A stretch of DNA of 60,820 nucleotides from Pseudomonadota bacterium (lineage in GTDB: Bacteria > Pseudomonadota > Gammaproteobacteria > Halothiobacillales > Halothiobacillaceae). The notes under the pieces were generated by a model. The model was not told the DNA's origin. It did no database searches and saw only the letters and a program-made list of their open reading frames with translations. Shown here in pieces: positions 1 through 9,112 of this stretch; the stretch's first letter is position 1; every line of letters starts with the position of its first letter. The DNA lies in NCBI GenBank assembly GCA_021795795.1, contig JAJYPA010000007.1:1-60820 (forward strand), given 5' to 3'. Position numbers and translations under genes: made by a program.

Positions 1-834
1 ATAAAAATAAATCGGCTGCGGATTGTTGAAGCTGCTGTCGAGGTAGCGATCAAACTGCTGATAGATGAAGGTGTAGTGCAAAAAGCCCGGGAACTTGAGT
101 TCCATCAGCGCAAACCAGGGCGCCACAATCGCCAAAAAAACGACCAGACCAAGCGGGGAAATCAGCTTGTAGAGATGGCTGAATCGACGGTTCCACAGGA
201 GCCAGAAGGTTATGACCATGCCGGGCAGGACAAAACCGATCATGCCCTTGGTCATCATGCCAAGCCCCGCCGTGGCATAGGCCAGAACCAGCACCCATTT
301 GGCATTCCGGCCTGCCTGCAATTGCTGGCTTACATGGGCCAGCAGCAGGATGGTGATGGCAATCAATGAGCCGACCAGCATATCCATGCTCGCAAATTGC
401 GCCGCATCGAAAAACAACGGAAAGCTGCCCAGCAGCAGTACACTCAAACCGGCCGCACGGCGGCTGGCGTACTGGTTCAAAAACCAGAACAGGGTGATCG
501 CCGAAGCCATGCCCGCCAGAAATGGCGCCGCTCTGGCCGCCCATTCGTGCGTGCCGAACACAGCCAGCGACGTGGCCGTGATCCAGTAGAACAAGGGGGG
601 CTTGTGGAAAAATGGCAGCCCATCGAGCTTCGGCACCAGCCAGTCGCCGGTATGCAGCATCGACAGGGCTACGCCCACATAACGGCCTTCATCCGGTACG
701 AACAACGGGCGTAAACCAATGGTCGCCGCCAACCACAAGGCAAAAAGAGCAAACAGCCACACAGGATGTTCAAGTAGCCATTGGCCGAAGCGAGCGAGGC
801 GGGTGGTCCAGTGGGGTGCAGCGGGCGTGGTCAT
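1..834 (-). CDS. ArnT-like family 39 glycosyltransferase (partial, 3' end outside window)
   Basis: A polytopic inner-membrane glycosyltransferase of the PMT/ArnT type, which moves a sugar from a polyprenyl-phosphate donor onto a lipid or protein on the periplasmic side. The 278 visible codons run off the left edge without a stop. The first hydrophobic segment lies near residues 25-42, followed by the conserved motif PDEGRY (residues about 48-53), then TGDWLVPKLDG and FFHKPPLFYW, all diagnostic of the ArnT branch; several more membrane segments follow. The ATG at 834 is chosen as the first ATG in frame; its ribosome site is weak. It diverges from a YdjC-family deacetylase, a pairing that suggests lipid A or other glycolipid modification (inference). 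The exact acceptor and sugar cannot be told from the sequence. Confidence 0.85.
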   Translation of the reverse strand, partial: MTTPAAPHWTTRLARFGQWLLEHPVWLFALFALWLAATIGLRPLFVPDEGRYVGVALSMLHTGDWLVPKLDGLPFFHKPPLFYWITATSLAVFGTHEWAARAAPFLAGMASAITLFWFLNQYASRRAAGLSVLLLGSFPLFFDAAQFASMDMLVGSLIAITILLLAHVSQQLQAGRNAKWVLVLAYATAGLGMMTKGMIGFVLPGMVITFWLLWNRRFSHLYKLISPLGLVVFLAIVAPWFALMELKFPGFLHYTFIYQQFDRYLDSSFNNPQPIYFY

Positions 835-864
835 CGGCAATGTAACTCAAACGAATGGAATCGA

Positions 865-907
865 GTTGGCATGGTACCGAAACAGCCAACATTCGTCGCT
901 GAATGTT
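865..907. promoter_or_regulatory. overlapping inverted repeats in divergent promoter region
   Basis: Two perfect inverted repeats share bases between the divergent glycosyltransferase and deacetylase genes: GTTGGC (865-870) with GCCAAC (885-890), and AACATTC (888-894) with GAATGTT (901-907). They overlap at 888-890, so only one can form at a time as a hairpin; as DNA they could be a regulator site covering the divergent promoters. Function is inferred only from position. Confidence 0.35.
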
Positions 908-935
908 CAATCGGTTGCCGTGATCTGTTTACAAT
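906..935 (+). promoter_or_regulatory. candidate sigma-70 promoter for the YdjC-family gene
   Basis: A good -10 hexamer TACAAT at 930-935 lies 18 bp downstream of a poor -35, TTCAAT at 906-911. The expected start of transcription (about 942) would leave a leader of roughly 22 nt before the TTG start at 965. The second arm of the inverted repeat at 888-907 touches the -35. Confidence 0.3.
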
Positions 936-964
936 GACGTGCAGTTTTGTCTCTGGAGAATCCT

Positions 965-1765
965 TTGCGTTCCATTGTCCTGATTGCCGATGATTTTGGC
1001 CTTTCGCCTGCCGTCGATGCGGGCATTCTCGAACTGGCCGAATGCGGACGCTTGAGCGGGTTCGGCTGTCTGACCCAATTGCCGCGCTGGTTCGATTCGG
1101 CCAAAGCACTGGATCAAATTCCAATAGGGGCGGGCGGCGTTCAGGTGGGGCTGCACCTTAATCTATCGCAGGGATTCGGCGGCGCATGGCATCAGTCATT
1201 GCCTGTATTGATAACCGGTGCCTATGCCGGGCTTCTGCCGCGTGATCGCATCCGCGAAAGCCTGAGAATCCAGTGGGATCGCTTCACCCAGGCATTGGGG
1301 CGGGTTCCGGATTATGTGGATGGTCATCAGCACGTGCATCAGTTGCCCGTGGTGCGTGATTGTCTGCTCGACTTGCTGGCGAAGGAGGCCGCCCGCCCGT
1401 GGATGCGCATTACTGCACCGATCATGGCACCCAAACCGGCCATAAAGGGTTGGATGATCGAGCATTTGGGCGCAGAAACATTGCGGCAGCTAGCGCAGCG
1501 TCAGGGGCTGAAGACCAATGCAGCGTTCGCCGGGGTTTATGGTTTCGACCAATCACAAAACGGCTATGCTCATCCGATGGGTGAATGGCTGAGCGCGGCG
1601 CCAGAAAACACGGTGATCATGTGTCATCCCGGCCATTTCGCAAATGTTAGCCCGGATGACCCGATTGCTCCGGCCCGCGCCGAAGAACTTGGTTTTCTAA
1701 GAAGCCCAGAGTTCGGTGATTTGCTCTCAGCTCATGATTGCAGGATTGCCCAACCGGCATTCTGA
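965..1765 (+). CDS. YdjC/ChbG/HpnK-family carbohydrate deacetylase
   Basis: A metal-dependent deacetylase of the ChbG/HpnK fold, 266 aa, probably cytoplasmic. Near the N-terminus it has the metal-binding ADDFGLS motif, then GLHLNLS (about residues 62-68) and DGHQHVHQLP (about 119-128), which carry the Asp/His ligands, and a C-terminal CHPGH. Family members remove acetyl groups from N-acetylated sugars or hopanoid-linked sugars; the substrate here is unknown. There is no good ATG. The TTG at 965 is chosen because GGAGA (955-959) sits 5 bases upstream and the family motif begins straight after; a further TTG at 947 in frame has no ribosome site. It diverges from the ArnT-like glycosyltransferase, so the two may act on the same glycolipid. 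Confidence 0.82.
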   Translation: MRSIVLIADDFGLSPAVDAGILELAECGRLSGFGCLTQLPRWFDSAKALDQIPIGAGGVQVGLHLNLSQGFGGAWHQSLPVLITGAYAGLLPRDRIRESLRIQWDRFTQALGRVPDYVDGHQHVHQLPVVRDCLLDLLAKEAARPWMRITAPIMAPKPAIKGWMIEHLGAETLRQLAQRQGLKTNAAFAGVYGFDQSQNGYAHPMGEWLSAAPENTVIMCHPGHFANVSPDDPIAPARAEELGFLRSPEFGDLLSAHDCRIAQPAF

Positions 1766-1929
1766 CAAGTCGATGCAGCCGTTACCGGGATCGGGGTGCG
1801 CAAGATAGAATTCGGTGCGCATGCGTTCTGTCAGGGAAAATCTCGACGACCGGCTACAGTTGCCCATTAAATCTGCGCGATTTGCTATCATGTTGCATCT
1901 ATTTCGCTTGAATTTTTAGGAGACGCCAT

Positions 1930-2559
1930 ATGGCGAGTGTCAATCGTCGTTCGGTCATGACCTTGTTTACCAATCCAGAAAGCCCGGATTGCCACCGTAC
2001 CCGTATCGTTTTGGCGGAAAAAGAACTCACGGCCGATATCATCGATATTTCTGTCGGTGAAATACCCGAAGACTTTCACGATTTGAGCCCGGAAGGCACC
2101 GTGCCTGTGCTGGCGGATCGTGACCTTGTCGTCACCAATGCGCGCGTGATCATGGAATACCTCGATGAGCGTTTTCCGCATCCTCCTTTGATGCCGGTTG
2201 ATCCGGTCAGCCGCGCCAAGGTGCGCACCGCGCTCTACAGCATCGAACGTGACTGGTACGGCCTGCTGCCCGAGTTCGAGCGCGGCGAGAAAACCGTTTC
2301 CCGTGCCCGCAAAACCCTGCGCGAAGGTCTGCTGGCCCTGGCACCGGCGTTTGGTCACCAGCCGTTTTTCATGAGTGATGAATACAGCCTGACGGATGTG
2401 ACTCTATCCGCGTTACTGTGGCGTTTGCCCGTCTACGGCGTCGAATTGTCTGGCCCGAGCGCCAAACCCGTGCTCGATTACATGAAGCGCATGTTCGACC
2501 GACCCACCTTCCAGATGAGTCTGACCGAAGTCGAACGCGAAATGCGTGACCGCTACTAA
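1930..2559 (+). CDS. sspA: stringent starvation protein A (SspA)
   Basis: A 209-aa glutathione-S-transferase-fold protein that binds RNA polymerase and supports stress and stationary-phase transcription rather than acting as an enzyme. The N-terminal thioredoxin-like part has LFTNPESPDCHRTRIVLAEK (residues about 12-31) and the EGTVPVL cis-proline turn; a helical C-terminal domain follows. AGGAGA at 1918-1923 precedes the ATG by 6 bases. It is followed 9 bp later by sspB, the normal pairing. In many gammaproteobacteria this pair follows petABC; here petABC lies at the other end of the window, 55 kb away. Confidence 0.93.
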   Translation: MASVNRRSVMTLFTNPESPDCHRTRIVLAEKELTADIIDISVGEIPEDFHDLSPEGTVPVLADRDLVVTNARVIMEYLDERFPHPPLMPVDPVSRAKVRTALYSIERDWYGLLPEFERGEKTVSRARKTLREGLLALAPAFGHQPFFMSDEYSLTDVTLSALLWRLPVYGVELSGPSAKPVLDYMKRMFDRPTFQMSLTEVEREMRDRY

Positions 2560-2568
2560 GGTTTGCCG

Positions 2569-3096
2569 ATGCTTTCCAAACGCCCTTATCTGATCCGCGC
2601 CCTGTACGACTGGACGGTCGATCAGGGGCATGTGCCCATCATCGTGGTTGATGCCACGGTTTCTCGGGTACAGGTGCCGCAAGCGCATGTCGAAGAAGGA
2701 CAGATTCACCTGAATATCAGCCCGAGCGCCGTGCGTTACTTCACGATGGATCGCTCGGCTATTGCCTTTGAGGCGCGCTTTGGCGGCAGGGCGGAATCGA
2801 TTTTTGTGCCGATGCGGGCTGTCATCGGTATTTATGATCGGGATTCCGGCAGTGGGGCGCAGTTCCCACCGGAGCCGGATGAGGAATTCATGGATGATGA
2901 TGACGCCCAGGACAGCGCACCCAAGCTCAGTCTCGCCGATACGGGCAAGGTACAGACACTGCGTCGTGCGTCGGATAACAGATCATCGGATGCCGACTCT
3001 TTGGGTGAAGGTGATGGCCCGCCCGATGATGATCCGACCCCACCTCGCTCGAATGGTAAAAAGGGCAAGACTTCCCGGTTGCGGATTGTTAAATAA
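2569..3096 (+). CDS. sspB: ClpXP protease specificity-enhancing factor (SspB)
   Basis: An adaptor that binds ssrA-tagged proteins and hands them to ClpXP. The 175-aa protein has the conserved N-terminal RPYLIRALYDW and an SspB core (residues about 1-100), a long acidic, disordered linker rich in D, E and P, and the C-terminal tail RLRIVK, which in the family is the peptide that docks on the ClpX zinc-binding domain. The ATG at 2569 is preferred to the TTG at 2563 because it fits the family start. It is co-transcribed with sspA. Confidence 0.92.
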   Translation: MLSKRPYLIRALYDWTVDQGHVPIIVVDATVSRVQVPQAHVEEGQIHLNISPSAVRYFTMDRSAIAFEARFGGRAESIFVPMRAVIGIYDRDSGSGAQFPPEPDEEFMDDDDAQDSAPKLSLADTGKVQTLRRASDNRSSDADSLGEGDGPPDDDPTPPRSNGKKGKTSRLRIVK

Positions 3097-3183
3097 CCCG
3101 GTTCGCCTGGATATCCATCCCCAAACGGTGGTTGCTGTCTGTACGGTCGGGAACACGTCTAAATCATAGTTTCTAGTCGGTTT

Positions 3184-3210
3184 TTGCAGCTCGTCTTAAT
3201 CCGTTATACT
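3184..3210 (+). promoter_or_regulatory. candidate sigma-70 promoter for ftsK
   Basis: TTGCAG (3184-3189) and TATACT (3205-3210) are separated by 15 bp in the 180-bp gap between sspB and ftsK. The -10 is good; the spacer is short. About 60 nt of leader would follow. Confidence 0.45.
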
Positions 3211-3276
3211 GACGACATCTTTAAACCAAAGTTTGAGCTATTAACTCTAATCAACTGAAACTGAATCTGGTTTTTA

Positions 3277-5631
3277 ATGAATACAGCGAAAAATACGATG
3301 TTGTTTCAGCCCCGCAGAATGATGGCCGACATGGTCTTGCTCGGGTTGGTTCTGCTTGTTGGATATTACGGCCTGTCGTTGTGGACCTACTCGCCCAGCG
3401 ATCCTGGTTTTACCACCACGGGACAAGGATCGACAGTGCATAATGCGGCCGGATTGGTCGGTGCCTGGCTGGCGGATTTCTCGCGTTTTCTGCTGGGGTA
3501 CGGCGCTTATGCCGTGCCACCGACGTTGCTGGTGTTTGCCGTGCGCCAGTTCGTGCGGCTGCGTACGGATGACCGGCTCATCAACGTCTTCTTTGCGATT
3601 CAGATCAGCGGTGTCGTGCTGACGGTTTTTGCCGTCAGTGTGCTGGCTGCCATCCATCAACCCACAGTGGAAACCGCCGGCGGTTTGGCTGCTAGCGGCT
3701 CGTCGGGCGGGGTTGTCGGGCAGGTTCTGGCTGAGGGATTGGTTCGTTATCTTGGCGTGCTGGGTGCAACCGGATTGATGCTCGGCTTCGTGATGATCGC
3801 GTTTTCTGCTGTTTCCGGTTTGTCGTGGCTGGCGTTGTTCGAATTGGTCGGACGTTGGGTGGATTCAGTAATTCAGTCACTATTCGGTTTGGTTCATCGT
3901 GTCGGTAAAACATCGGAGCAGCAGACTGAGTCGTCACCGATTCCCACGGTGCAGACAGATTATGTGGCGCCGTTCGCGCGCAAACACAAGAAAATAGAAG
4001 AAGCAACACCTGTCGATCCGGTTCTGGACGTATTCTCGCCTGCGCCTGTTGTTATTCCTGAGGCAAAACCGATCTCCGTACGCGCGGCCAAAGCGGTAGC
4101 AAAACAGCAGCCTGTCCTGGGCACTTCGGGCGGTAAACCCATCGTGGATTTGCTCGATTTCGCGCCGCAACGGCAGTCGGGCTTCAGCGAGGAAATGCTC
4201 GAATCGATGTCTCGTTTGATCGAGGATCGCCTGGAAGAATTCGGTGTGCGGGTGGCTGTCGTGGCCGCGACGCCCGGCCCGGTGATCACCCGTTTTGAAT
4301 TGCAGCCAGCCGCTGGCGTGAAGGTCAACCAGATATCCAATCTGGCTAAGGACTTGGCACGCGCCCTGTCGATCGTTTCCGTACGCGTGGTCGAGGTGAT
4401 TCCGGGCAAATCCACCGTGGGTCTTGAGATTCCGAACAAGGTGCGCGAAATCATCGCACTGCGGGAATTGATCGAGTCGAAATCTTATTGCGACAGTCGT
4501 TCACCGCTCACCATGGCTTTAGGCAAGGATATTGCGGGCGCTTCTGTTACGGCAGATCTTGCGCGCATGCCGCATCTGCTGGTGGCCGGTACGACCGGGT
4601 CAGGTAAATCGGTCGGTGTGAACGCGATGATCCTGAGCCTGCTGTACAAATCCACCGCCGATGACGTTCGCCTGATCCTGATCGATCCGAAAATGCTTGA
4701 ACTTTCCGTCTATGAAGGGATTCCTCATTTGCTGGCTCCTGTCGTGACGGACATGAAAGAAGCAGCCAATGCCCTGCGTTGGGCCGTGGGCGAAATGGAA
4801 CGGCGCTACAAGCTCATGTCTGCGCTGGGTGTGCGCAATCTGGCGGGTTGCAATGAGAAAATTTCTGCAGCGGCTGAAAAAGGTGAGCCGCTGCGTGATC
4901 CGTTCCACAATCCGGCTGAGGCGTTCGACCCCGATTTACCCGCACCAGAACTGGAAAGCTTGCCGCATATCGTCGTCGTGGTCGATGAGTTCGCCGACAT
5001 GATGATGGTGGTCGGCAAGAAGGTCGAAGAACTGATCGCCCGCTTGGCGCAGAAGGCACGCGCGGCGGGCATTCACCTGATTCTGGCCACCCAGCGTCCC
5101 TCGGTGGATGTGATCACCGGCCTGATCAAAGCCAATATTCCGACCCGTATTTCATTCCAGGTTTCCTCGAAAATCGATTCACGCACCATTCTCGACCAGA
5201 TGGGCGCCGAGAGTCTGCTCGGTCATGGCGATATGTTGTATCTGCCCCCCGGCACCGGTCTGCCCATGCGTGTCCACGGTGCGTTCGTGAGCGACGATGA
5301 AGTGCACCGCGTGGTCGAAGCGCTCAAAGCACTGGGTGAACCGAACTACATCGATGCGGTATTGTCCGAAGAAAGTGCTGCGGCGATTGTGTTACCGGGC
5401 GAGAAGCCGGTATCCGCTTCGGGTGAGGCGGTCGATGAATATTACGATCAGGCCGTAGCCATTGTGACGGAAACCCGCAAGGCTTCCATTTCTTATGTAC
5501 AGCGCCGGCTCAAGATTGGTTACAACCGGGCCGCACGTCTGATCGAGGAAATGGAAAACGACGGCATTGTCGGCCAGTTGCAGGCGAATGGCTCCCGTGA
5601 AGTGCTAGCCCCGCCGCCGCCTCGTGCCTGA
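3277..5631 (+). CDS. ftsK: DNA translocase FtsK
   Basis: The septal DNA pump that clears and unlinks chromosome ends before division. At 784 aa it is a short-linker form. The N-terminal third carries about four membrane spans (first near residues 15-33), then a brief linker, the alpha-beta RecA-like motor with Walker A GTTGSGKS (about residues 437-444), Walker [14 protein letters not shown] and the [12 protein letters not shown] motif, and a C-terminal gamma winged-helix domain ([20 protein letters not shown] onwards) that reads KOPS sites. The ATG at 3277 has no strong ribosome site but fits the family start. It is followed by lolA and rarA, a conserved gammaproteobacterial order. Confidence 0.96.
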   Translation: MNTAKNTMLFQPRRMMADMVLLGLVLLVGYYGLSLWTYSPSDPGFTTTGQGSTVHNAAGLVGAWLADFSRFLLGYGAYAVPPTLLVFAVRQFVRLRTDDRLINVFFAIQISGVVLTVFAVSVLAAIHQPTVETAGGLAASGSSGGVVGQVLAEGLVRYLGVLGATGLMLGFVMIAFSAVSGLSWLALFELVGRWVDSVIQSLFGLVHRVGKTSEQQTESSPIPTVQTDYVAPFARKHKKIEEATPVDPVLDVFSPAPVVIPEAKPISVRAAKAVAKQQPVLGTSGGKPIVDLLDFAPQRQSGFSEEMLESMSRLIEDRLEEFGVRVAVVAATPGPVITRFELQPAAGVKVNQISNLAKDLARALSIVSVRVVEVIPGKSTVGLEIPNKVREIIALRELIESKSYCDSRSPLTMALGKDIAGASVTADLARMPHLLVAGTTGSGKSVGVNAMILSLLYKSTADDVRLILIDPKMLELSVYEGIPHLLAPVVTDMKEAANALRWAVGEMERRYKLMSALGVRNLAGCNEKISAAAEKGEPLRDPFHNPAEAFDPDLPAPELESLPHIVVVVDEFADMMMVVGKKVEELIARLAQKARAAGIHLILATQRPSVDVITGLIKANIPTRISFQVSSKIDSRTILDQMGAESLLGHGDMLYLPPGTGLPMRVHGAFVSDDEVHRVVEALKALGEPNYIDAVLSEESAAAIVLPGEKPVSASGEAVDEYYDQAVAIVTETRKASISYVQRRLKIGYNRAARLIEEMENDGIVGQLQANGSREVLAPPPPRA

Positions 5632-5697
5632 GTCCTCTTTCAGCTCCTATTGTCTTTTTGGTTGTAAATCCCGGATTAATTTTTTCAGGCAGGTTTT

Positions 5698-6390
5698 ATG
5701 TCGCACCCCTTTAAGTTGAGCCACCTTATGCTGAGAAATGGGTTAGTCGGCCTCGTTCTGGCCATCAGTGCCTCGGGTTCAGTGACTCAGGCGGCCGAAA
5801 CGCAGACCTACCCGCTCGGTGCGTCGACCGCCGTTGCTGATGTGCATCCCTTGACCGAATTTGTGCACACGCTGAAAACCTTTTCCGCCGATTTTATCCA
5901 GCAGCAGGTGAACGTGCGTGGGCAGAAGCAGCCCGCCTCATCCGGCCATTTTGTGCTGACGCGTCCGGGCCGTTTCTTCTGGGCTTATGAAAAGCCGTAC
6001 GTGCAGAAACTGATCGCAAACGACGGCGTGTTGTGGGTTTACGATCCCGATCTGGCCCAAGTGACGCGCAGCCCGCTGGCCGACAATCGCGGTGCGCCGA
6101 TTGGCATTTTCCTCGGCAATCAGCCATTGCAGGAAGCCTTTGAAGTCAGCAGTATCGGCAAGAACGATGGCCTTGACTGGTACAGCCTGAAGGATCGCTC
6201 CGCGAAGAGCGACTTCAATCAGGTGCAAATCGGCTTGGATACCAAGGGCATCAAGGCGATGGTGTTCACCGACAAGCTCGATAACCGTACCACCGTCCAG
6301 TTCAGCCAGCGCGAGGTCAACCAGAAGGTTGATGACGCGTTGTTCCAGTTCGTCCCGCCCAAGGGCGTGGATGTGGTGAACAGCCGTTAA
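5698..6390 (+). CDS. lolA: outer-membrane lipoprotein carrier protein LolA
   Basis: A periplasmic chaperone that takes lipoproteins from LolCDE and delivers them to LolB at the outer membrane. It is 230 aa with an N-terminal signal peptide (hydrophobic run about residues 15-32, likely cut near VTQAAET). The mature part has the family hallmark of a short half-barrel beginning FVHTLKTFSADFIQQ, then GHFVLTRPGRFFWAYEKP and LWVYDPDLAQVTRSPL. A ribosome site AGGCAGG precedes the ATG. It lies between ftsK and rarA, as in most gammaproteobacteria. Confidence 0.93.
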   Translation: MSHPFKLSHLMLRNGLVGLVLAISASGSVTQAAETQTYPLGASTAVADVHPLTEFVHTLKTFSADFIQQQVNVRGQKQPASSGHFVLTRPGRFFWAYEKPYVQKLIANDGVLWVYDPDLAQVTRSPLADNRGAPIGIFLGNQPLQEAFEVSSIGKNDGLDWYSLKDRSAKSDFNQVQIGLDTKGIKAMVFTDKLDNRTTVQFSQREVNQKVDDALFQFVPPKGVDVVNSR

Positions 6391-6407
6391 CGCCTGTAAT
6401 TCCTGTC

Positions 6408-7709
6408 GTGTCTGATCTTTTCCACACCGAACCCACGCCGCCGCTGGCCGAGGCACTCAGGCCGCACACGCCCGATGAGATGATCGGGCAGACGCATCTG
6501 TTGGGTGAAGGCAAGCCGCTGCGGTTGGCGTTCGAAGCGCGAAAACCGCATTCCATGATTCTGTGGGGGCCACCGGGCGTGGGCAAAACAACGCTCGCCC
6601 GCCTGATGGCAAAGGCATTTGATAGCTCGTTTATCGCCCTTTCTGCCGTATTTTCCGGCGTCAGAGACATCCGCGCGGCGATGGATGAAGCCGAGCGCAA
6701 TCTCGCGCTGGGTCATCCTACCTTGCTCTTTATCGATGAGATTCACCGCTTCAACAAGGCGCAGCAGGATGCGCTGTTGCCTTATGCGGAATCGGGTCTG
6801 GTCACGCTGATCGGCGCGACGACCGAAAACCCGTCGTTCGAGGTCAATTCTGCCTTGCTTTCCCGTGCGCAGGTCTATGTGCTCAAGTCCTTGTCAGACG
6901 ATGAATTGCGGCTGTTGTTCACGCGGGCGCAGGCCAAGGCTCTGGGGCACTTGCAGTTCGATCCGGAAGCAATCGATGCGGTGATTGGACTGGCCGATGG
7001 CGACGCCCGGCGGTTACTCAATCTGCTGGAGCAACTGAACACCGCCGCCAGTGCGTCGAAGCGCACCCAGATCACCACAGCGTTTCTCGATAACGCGCTG
7101 AATCAGAGTACGCGCCGGTTCGACAAGGGCGGCGAGCAGTTCTACGATCAGATTTCCGCCCTGCACAAATCCGTGCGCGGATCGCATCCCGACGCGGCAC
7201 TGTATTGGCTGAGCCGGATGCTCGATGGCGGCGCTGATGCGCGCTACCTCGCCCGACGTATTGTGCGCATGGCTTGGGAAGACATCGGTTTGGCCGACCC
7301 GCGTGCCCTGCAAATCGCCAACGATGCGGCCACCACCTATGAACGTCTCGGCTCACCCGAGGGCGAACTGGCGCTGGGGCAGGCGGTTATCTACCTCGCC
7401 ATTGCGCCGAAGAGCAATGCCGGTTACAACGCCTTCAATCAGGCAATGGCGTTTGTTAAACGTGACAAGAGCCGAGAAGTACCTATTCACCTGCGCAACG
7501 CGCCAACCAAGCTGATGAAACAGCTGGGGTATGGTCATGACTACCGTTACGCCCACGATGAACCCAATGCCTACGCGGCCGGCGAGGTCTATCTACCCGA
7601 AGGCATGCTGGAGCCGGGCTGGTATCAGCCGGCGCCGCGAGGTTTAGAAGAAAAACTGGCTGAAAAGCTGGCCTATCTCAGACGTTTGGATGAGGAAGCT
7701 GGGCAGTAG
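6408..7709 (+). CDS. rarA: replication-associated recombination protein A (RarA/MgsA)
   Basis: An AAA+ ATPase of the clamp-loader/WRNIP1 group that acts at stalled replication forks and binds SSB. In the 433 aa, Walker A GPPGVGKT is at residues 54-61 and Walker B LLFIDEIHRFNKAQQDALLP near 105-124; a sensor segment, lid and the family C-terminal tetramerisation domain follow. The start is GTG at 6408, 17 bp after lolA; the N-terminal LFHTEPTPPLAEALRP matches the family. Probably in one operon with lolA. Confidence 0.95.
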   Translation: MSDLFHTEPTPPLAEALRPHTPDEMIGQTHLLGEGKPLRLAFEARKPHSMILWGPPGVGKTTLARLMAKAFDSSFIALSAVFSGVRDIRAAMDEAERNLALGHPTLLFIDEIHRFNKAQQDALLPYAESGLVTLIGATTENPSFEVNSALLSRAQVYVLKSLSDDELRLLFTRAQAKALGHLQFDPEAIDAVIGLADGDARRLLNLLEQLNTAASASKRTQITTAFLDNALNQSTRRFDKGGEQFYDQISALHKSVRGSHPDAALYWLSRMLDGGADARYLARRIVRMAWEDIGLADPRALQIANDAATTYERLGSPEGELALGQAVIYLAIAPKSNAGYNAFNQAMAFVKRDKSREVPIHLRNAPTKLMKQLGYGHDYRYAHDEPNAYAAGEVYLPEGMLEPGWYQPAPRGLEEKLAEKLAYLRRLDEEAGQ

Positions 7710-7732
7710 TGCTAAAGGTCTAATCGTACAGG

Positions 7733-9100
7733 TCAGTGGTCTGCATTTTCCTGTTTCCTGCCTGTCCGAATCGATCGGTTAAAACGGCCCCGTTCGGGTG
7801 ATAGCAAGCCGAGGATCATCAACGCAAATCGGAGCATTTTTTCCAGCAGCCAGATGAAGGGGAAAAGCAGGATATAAAACACGCTCGTCCACCCCAGCAG
7901 TAAGGAAAGCCAGGCCGGTGCGCCCAGCAGTTCTCCCAGATGCACGAACAGGCTGGAGAGTAACTCGGGGTGGGTGATGACGATGTATGCGGTTGCAAGC
8001 CAGGCCGCTTTTCTCAGGAAACCCGGTGCGAGACCACGCGCCAGTATCCCCGTTCGTTCGACCCATCCGACTTTGGCGGCTTTGGTTAGCCCATCGGCTG
8101 TTTTGCCTTCCTTGGCTGCAAGTTTCCCTGCTTTGGTTGTACCGATGGCTTCCACCGCTTTGGTCTCTTTGGCGGTTTGCGCCCCCGCCTTGCCCAATTT
8201 CAGCAGTTTCAATCCCGCTATGACCGGCAAGGCGTCGACAGCGGCCCAGCCGATATCTGCGGCTGTGATCTTCTCGTTAAGATCCTGTTTTCGTTCGACG
8301 TCGGCGATGCCGCTGGTCAGGAAACGTCCCACATCCTGGGTGATGCGATCCGTGGTGTTCCAATGCGCGTTCCCCGCGCTATCGATATCAAACTGTCCGA
8401 GAAAGTGGTTTCCTTCCAGACGAATATCGTGGATTGCCACCCAGCCGCGTTGTTCGGGCGTGAGTCCGCTAAGTGGTTTCGCGGGTTGATCATTCGGTAA
8501 TGCATTTGTCGGCTCAGAACCCGTCAGGTTGTGCCACAGGGATTTTGACTCGAGTGCGATCGACGTTGCGGTTTGCGTGATGGCGTTGAGTGCATTGAGG
8601 CTCTGGATGGAATGCGTGATGAAATAATCGATGACCGGGATGACGTCCGGGCCGAATCGCTCAAGGATGTTTTGGAATTCCGGGTTTTGCCCGTACCAGT
8701 CCAGTATTCGGAGTGTCTGTTGCGGGTATTCTCGCAATGCCAGCCACGCTTGCATGGTGAGTGCCTGATTTTTCGAGTAGCTGATCAATTGCGCCTGCAC
8801 GAGCGGTGGCTGTTTCAAGACTTCTTTACCCAGATAACCCAAACTGTTTTCAGCCTGTATGCGAACAAGCAGGTCATCGTAGTCCAGGTGGTTTGCGTGG
8901 AAGGCTAGTGTGCTGGCCGCGAGCACGGCGATCAGGGCGAAGGTACATAGTTTTCGAGTCGTCAGAAATGGCGTTGGTCTGCGGGTGCTGGCTTGATCGG
9001 CCTGCGTATGGCTGTCTTGGTTTTCCATTTCCAATTCGACTGGCTGTGCGTCGGCCTGTTTTTTTGACTGAAGGGTCAACTCAGAGTAATTCATGGACAT
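7733..9100 (-). CDS. hypothetical membrane protein, unrecognised
   Basis: I do not recognise this 455-aa protein. Visible parts: a charged cytoplasmic N-terminus (1-48), one membrane span (about 50-68), a long mainly helical region containing repeated aromatic and Leu-rich segments, a small polar stretch (about 180-250), a hydrophobic helix starting AADIGWAAVDALPVIAGLKL, an Ala/Lys-rich segment of about 60 residues, and two or three C-terminal membrane spans (about 365-440). The Ala/Lys-rich part after a hydrophobic helix resembles linker regions of large secreted or pore-forming proteins, but that is only an impression. It starts 12 bp after the yihY/brkB gene, so the two are probably one operon; it is convergent with rarA. 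Confidence 0.6.
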   Translation of the reverse strand: MSMNYSELTLQSKKQADAQPVELEMENQDSHTQADQASTRRPTPFLTTRKLCTFALIAVLAASTLAFHANHLDYDDLLVRIQAENSLGYLGKEVLKQPPLVQAQLISYSKNQALTMQAWLALREYPQQTLRILDWYGQNPEFQNILERFGPDVIPVIDYFITHSIQSLNALNAITQTATSIALESKSLWHNLTGSEPTNALPNDQPAKPLSGLTPEQRGWVAIHDIRLEGNHFLGQFDIDSAGNAHWNTTDRITQDVGRFLTSGIADVERKQDLNEKITAADIGWAAVDALPVIAGLKLLKLGKAGAQTAKETKAVEAIGTTKAGKLAAKEGKTADGLTKAAKVGWVERTGILARGLAPGFLRKAAWLATAYIVITHPELLSSLFVHLGELLGAPAWLSLLLGWTSVFYILLFPFIWLLEKMLRFALMILGLLSPERGRFNRSIRTGRKQENADH

Positions 9101-9112
9101 GATTACCCTATC

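Noticed and set aside
50..544. Open frame on the minus strand inside the glycosyltransferase gene
   Set aside because: The frame with ArnT-like motifs (PDEGRY, KPPLFYW) runs continuously from 834 to the edge; the other frame has no family features.
590..610. Apparent frameshift in a G-run within the glycosyltransferase gene
   Set aside because: Careful recount of the six G restores the HKPPLFYW reading with no shift.
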